From assembly GCA_910587705.1 (NCBI GenBank), contig CAJUMX010000023.1, forward strand, positions 1 to 32,500: 32,500 nucleotides of DNA. Direction: 5' to 3'. Positions 31,784 through 32,500 of this stretch are shown here, one piece after another (within the stretch, counting starts at the first letter, position 1; each line of letters starts with the position of its first letter). The notes below the pieces were generated by a model. That model worked only from the letters and a program-made list of their open reading frames with translations, did not search any database and was not told where the DNA came from. The stretch is from an uncultured Oscillibacter sp. (GTDB lineage Bacteria > Bacillota > Clostridia > Oscillospirales > Oscillospiraceae). Both the position numbers and the translations under genes were made by a program.

Positions 31784-32266
31784 ATGCGGGAGATAACCTG
31801 CTGCTTTACCGGCCATCGAAAAATACCGCCAGAGGAACGGGCCGGGATTACCGACAGACTGGAACGTGTCATCGTCAGTCTGTACCAACAGGGCATCCGG
31901 GCATACGAGGCGGGAGGCGCCTTGGGCTTTGATGCCCTCGCCGCTCAGACTGTGCTTCACTTGCGAGAGAGCTACCCCGGCATGAAGCTGATCCTTGTCC
32001 TGCCCTGCCTGACGCAGACAAGGGGCTGGAGGCTGGAGGACGTAACGGAGTATGAGGGTATCAAGGCCCAGGCCGATGAGGTTTTCTACACCGCCCAGCA
32101 GTACACCAGGGGCTGTATGCACAAGCGCAACCGATACATGGTAGACCACAGTGGAATCTGTGTCTGCTATCTGACCAAGGACAGCGGAGGGACGGCTTAC
32201 ACCGTTAAGTATGCCAAGAAACAGGGGCTAAATGTGTTCAATATCGTCACAAATAACTTGCTTTGA
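31784..32266 (+). CDS. SLOG-family (YpsA/DUF1273-like) protein
   Basis: This is a 160-residue Rossmann-like protein of the SLOG superfamily. The N-terminus REITCCFTGHRKIP, then EAGGALGFDALAAQ, LILVLPC and SGGTAYTVKYAKKQ, match YpsA/DUF1273 proteins, which are thought to bind nucleotide-derived ligands. The ICE copies have no defined role; sensing or defence has been proposed for SLOG proteins generally. ATG 31784 follows AGAGGAGGA. It is divergent from the HTH gene across an operator-like region. Confidence 0.85.
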   Translation: MREITCCFTGHRKIPPEERAGITDRLERVIVSLYQQGIRAYEAGGALGFDALAAQTVLHLRESYPGMKLILVLPCLTQTRGWRLEDVTEYEGIKAQADEVFYTAQQYTRGCMHKRNRYMVDHSGICVCYLTKDSGGTAYTVKYAKKQGLNVFNIVTNNLL

Positions 32267-32330
32267 ATCACTTTTTTGCCAGCAGAAAAAATATTTTCAA
32301 AATTTATGCTGAAACTACCCGGTTGGGGAG

Positions 32331-32360
32331 TGGACAAAAAACGGGCTGTTTTGGTAGAAT
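32331..32360 (+). promoter_or_regulatory. Promoter of the (GCAA)n ORF
   Basis: -35 TGGACA (32331-32336), an 18-base spacer and -10 TAGAAT (32355-32360). An inverted repeat, TGTACT (32365-32370) with AGTACA (32380-32385), lies at the expected transcript start. Confidence 0.5.
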
Positions 32361-32424
32361 ATCATGTACTCATGCGAAAAGTACAAAATTTACAAATATT
32401 TTACAAGAAAGGGGTTGCAATTTT

Positions 32425-32500
<76 letters not shown>

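Overview
This window is an internal segment of an integrative and conjugative element (ICE) of the Tn1549 / Clostridioides CTn type, from a GC-rich gut member of the Bacillota (Clostridia). The signs are strong AAGGAGG-type ribosome sites, Gram-positive surface proteins with an LPXTG sorting motif, and the characteristic gene set: ParB, ArdC, MobC, relaxase, PcfB, VirD4, Maff2, VirB6, PrgI, VirB4 and a NlpC/P60 hydrolase. No integrase, ParA, replication initiator or chromosomal junction is visible, so the element continues on both sides. The host assignment is inference from gene content and base composition.

Layout. 1-1864: C-terminal part of a ParB with a long 39-bp-repeat extension. 1951-4701: PAPS-reductase-like protein, DUF3846 protein, ArdC antirestriction protein and a small accessory protein. 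4707-6283: an AT-rich, reverse-strand cargo island with a small membrane protein and an HNH-like nuclease, separated by strong hairpins. 6455-9607: mobilisation block (MobC, relaxase, PcfB, a catalytically degenerate ArdC-like protein). 9624-9795: a nested inverted-repeat element plus terminator. 9964-14043: DNA methyltransferase, membrane-anchored surface protein, sortase, small ParB-like protein and secreted transglutaminase-like protein. 14173-20655: a 2160-residue thioester/SpaA-repeat adhesin. 20720-22284: two accessory proteins. 22281-30825: type IV secretion genes (VirD4, Maff2 pilin-like, VirB6, MT-A70 methylase, PrgI, VirB4, NlpC/P60 protein). 30902-31666: reverse-strand SWIM zinc-finger protein and HTH regulator. 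31784-32266: SLOG-family protein. From 32425: start of an ORF carrying a (GCAA)n tract that runs off the window.

How it works together. ParB-like proteins would stabilise the excised element. ArdC and the two orphan methylases would protect incoming DNA. MobC and relaxase nick and pilot the DNA, and VirD4, VirB4, VirB6, PrgI and the cell-wall hydrolase form the mating channel. The sortase, surface protein and long adhesin would hold mating cells together.

The most unusual signal is a family of 12 near-identical 27-bp palindromes (13-base arms around one C or G), plus one decayed relative. They are scattered through the whole window at gene boundaries, in either orientation. Arm changes are mostly pairing-preserving and flanks extend symmetrically, which points to an RNA hairpin. 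One copy sits in frame inside a surface-protein gene and another supplies the stop codon of the HTH regulator. Other points of note are genes with ATA or ATC where a start codon is expected, a duplicated promoter cassette, and the tetranucleotide tract at the right edge.
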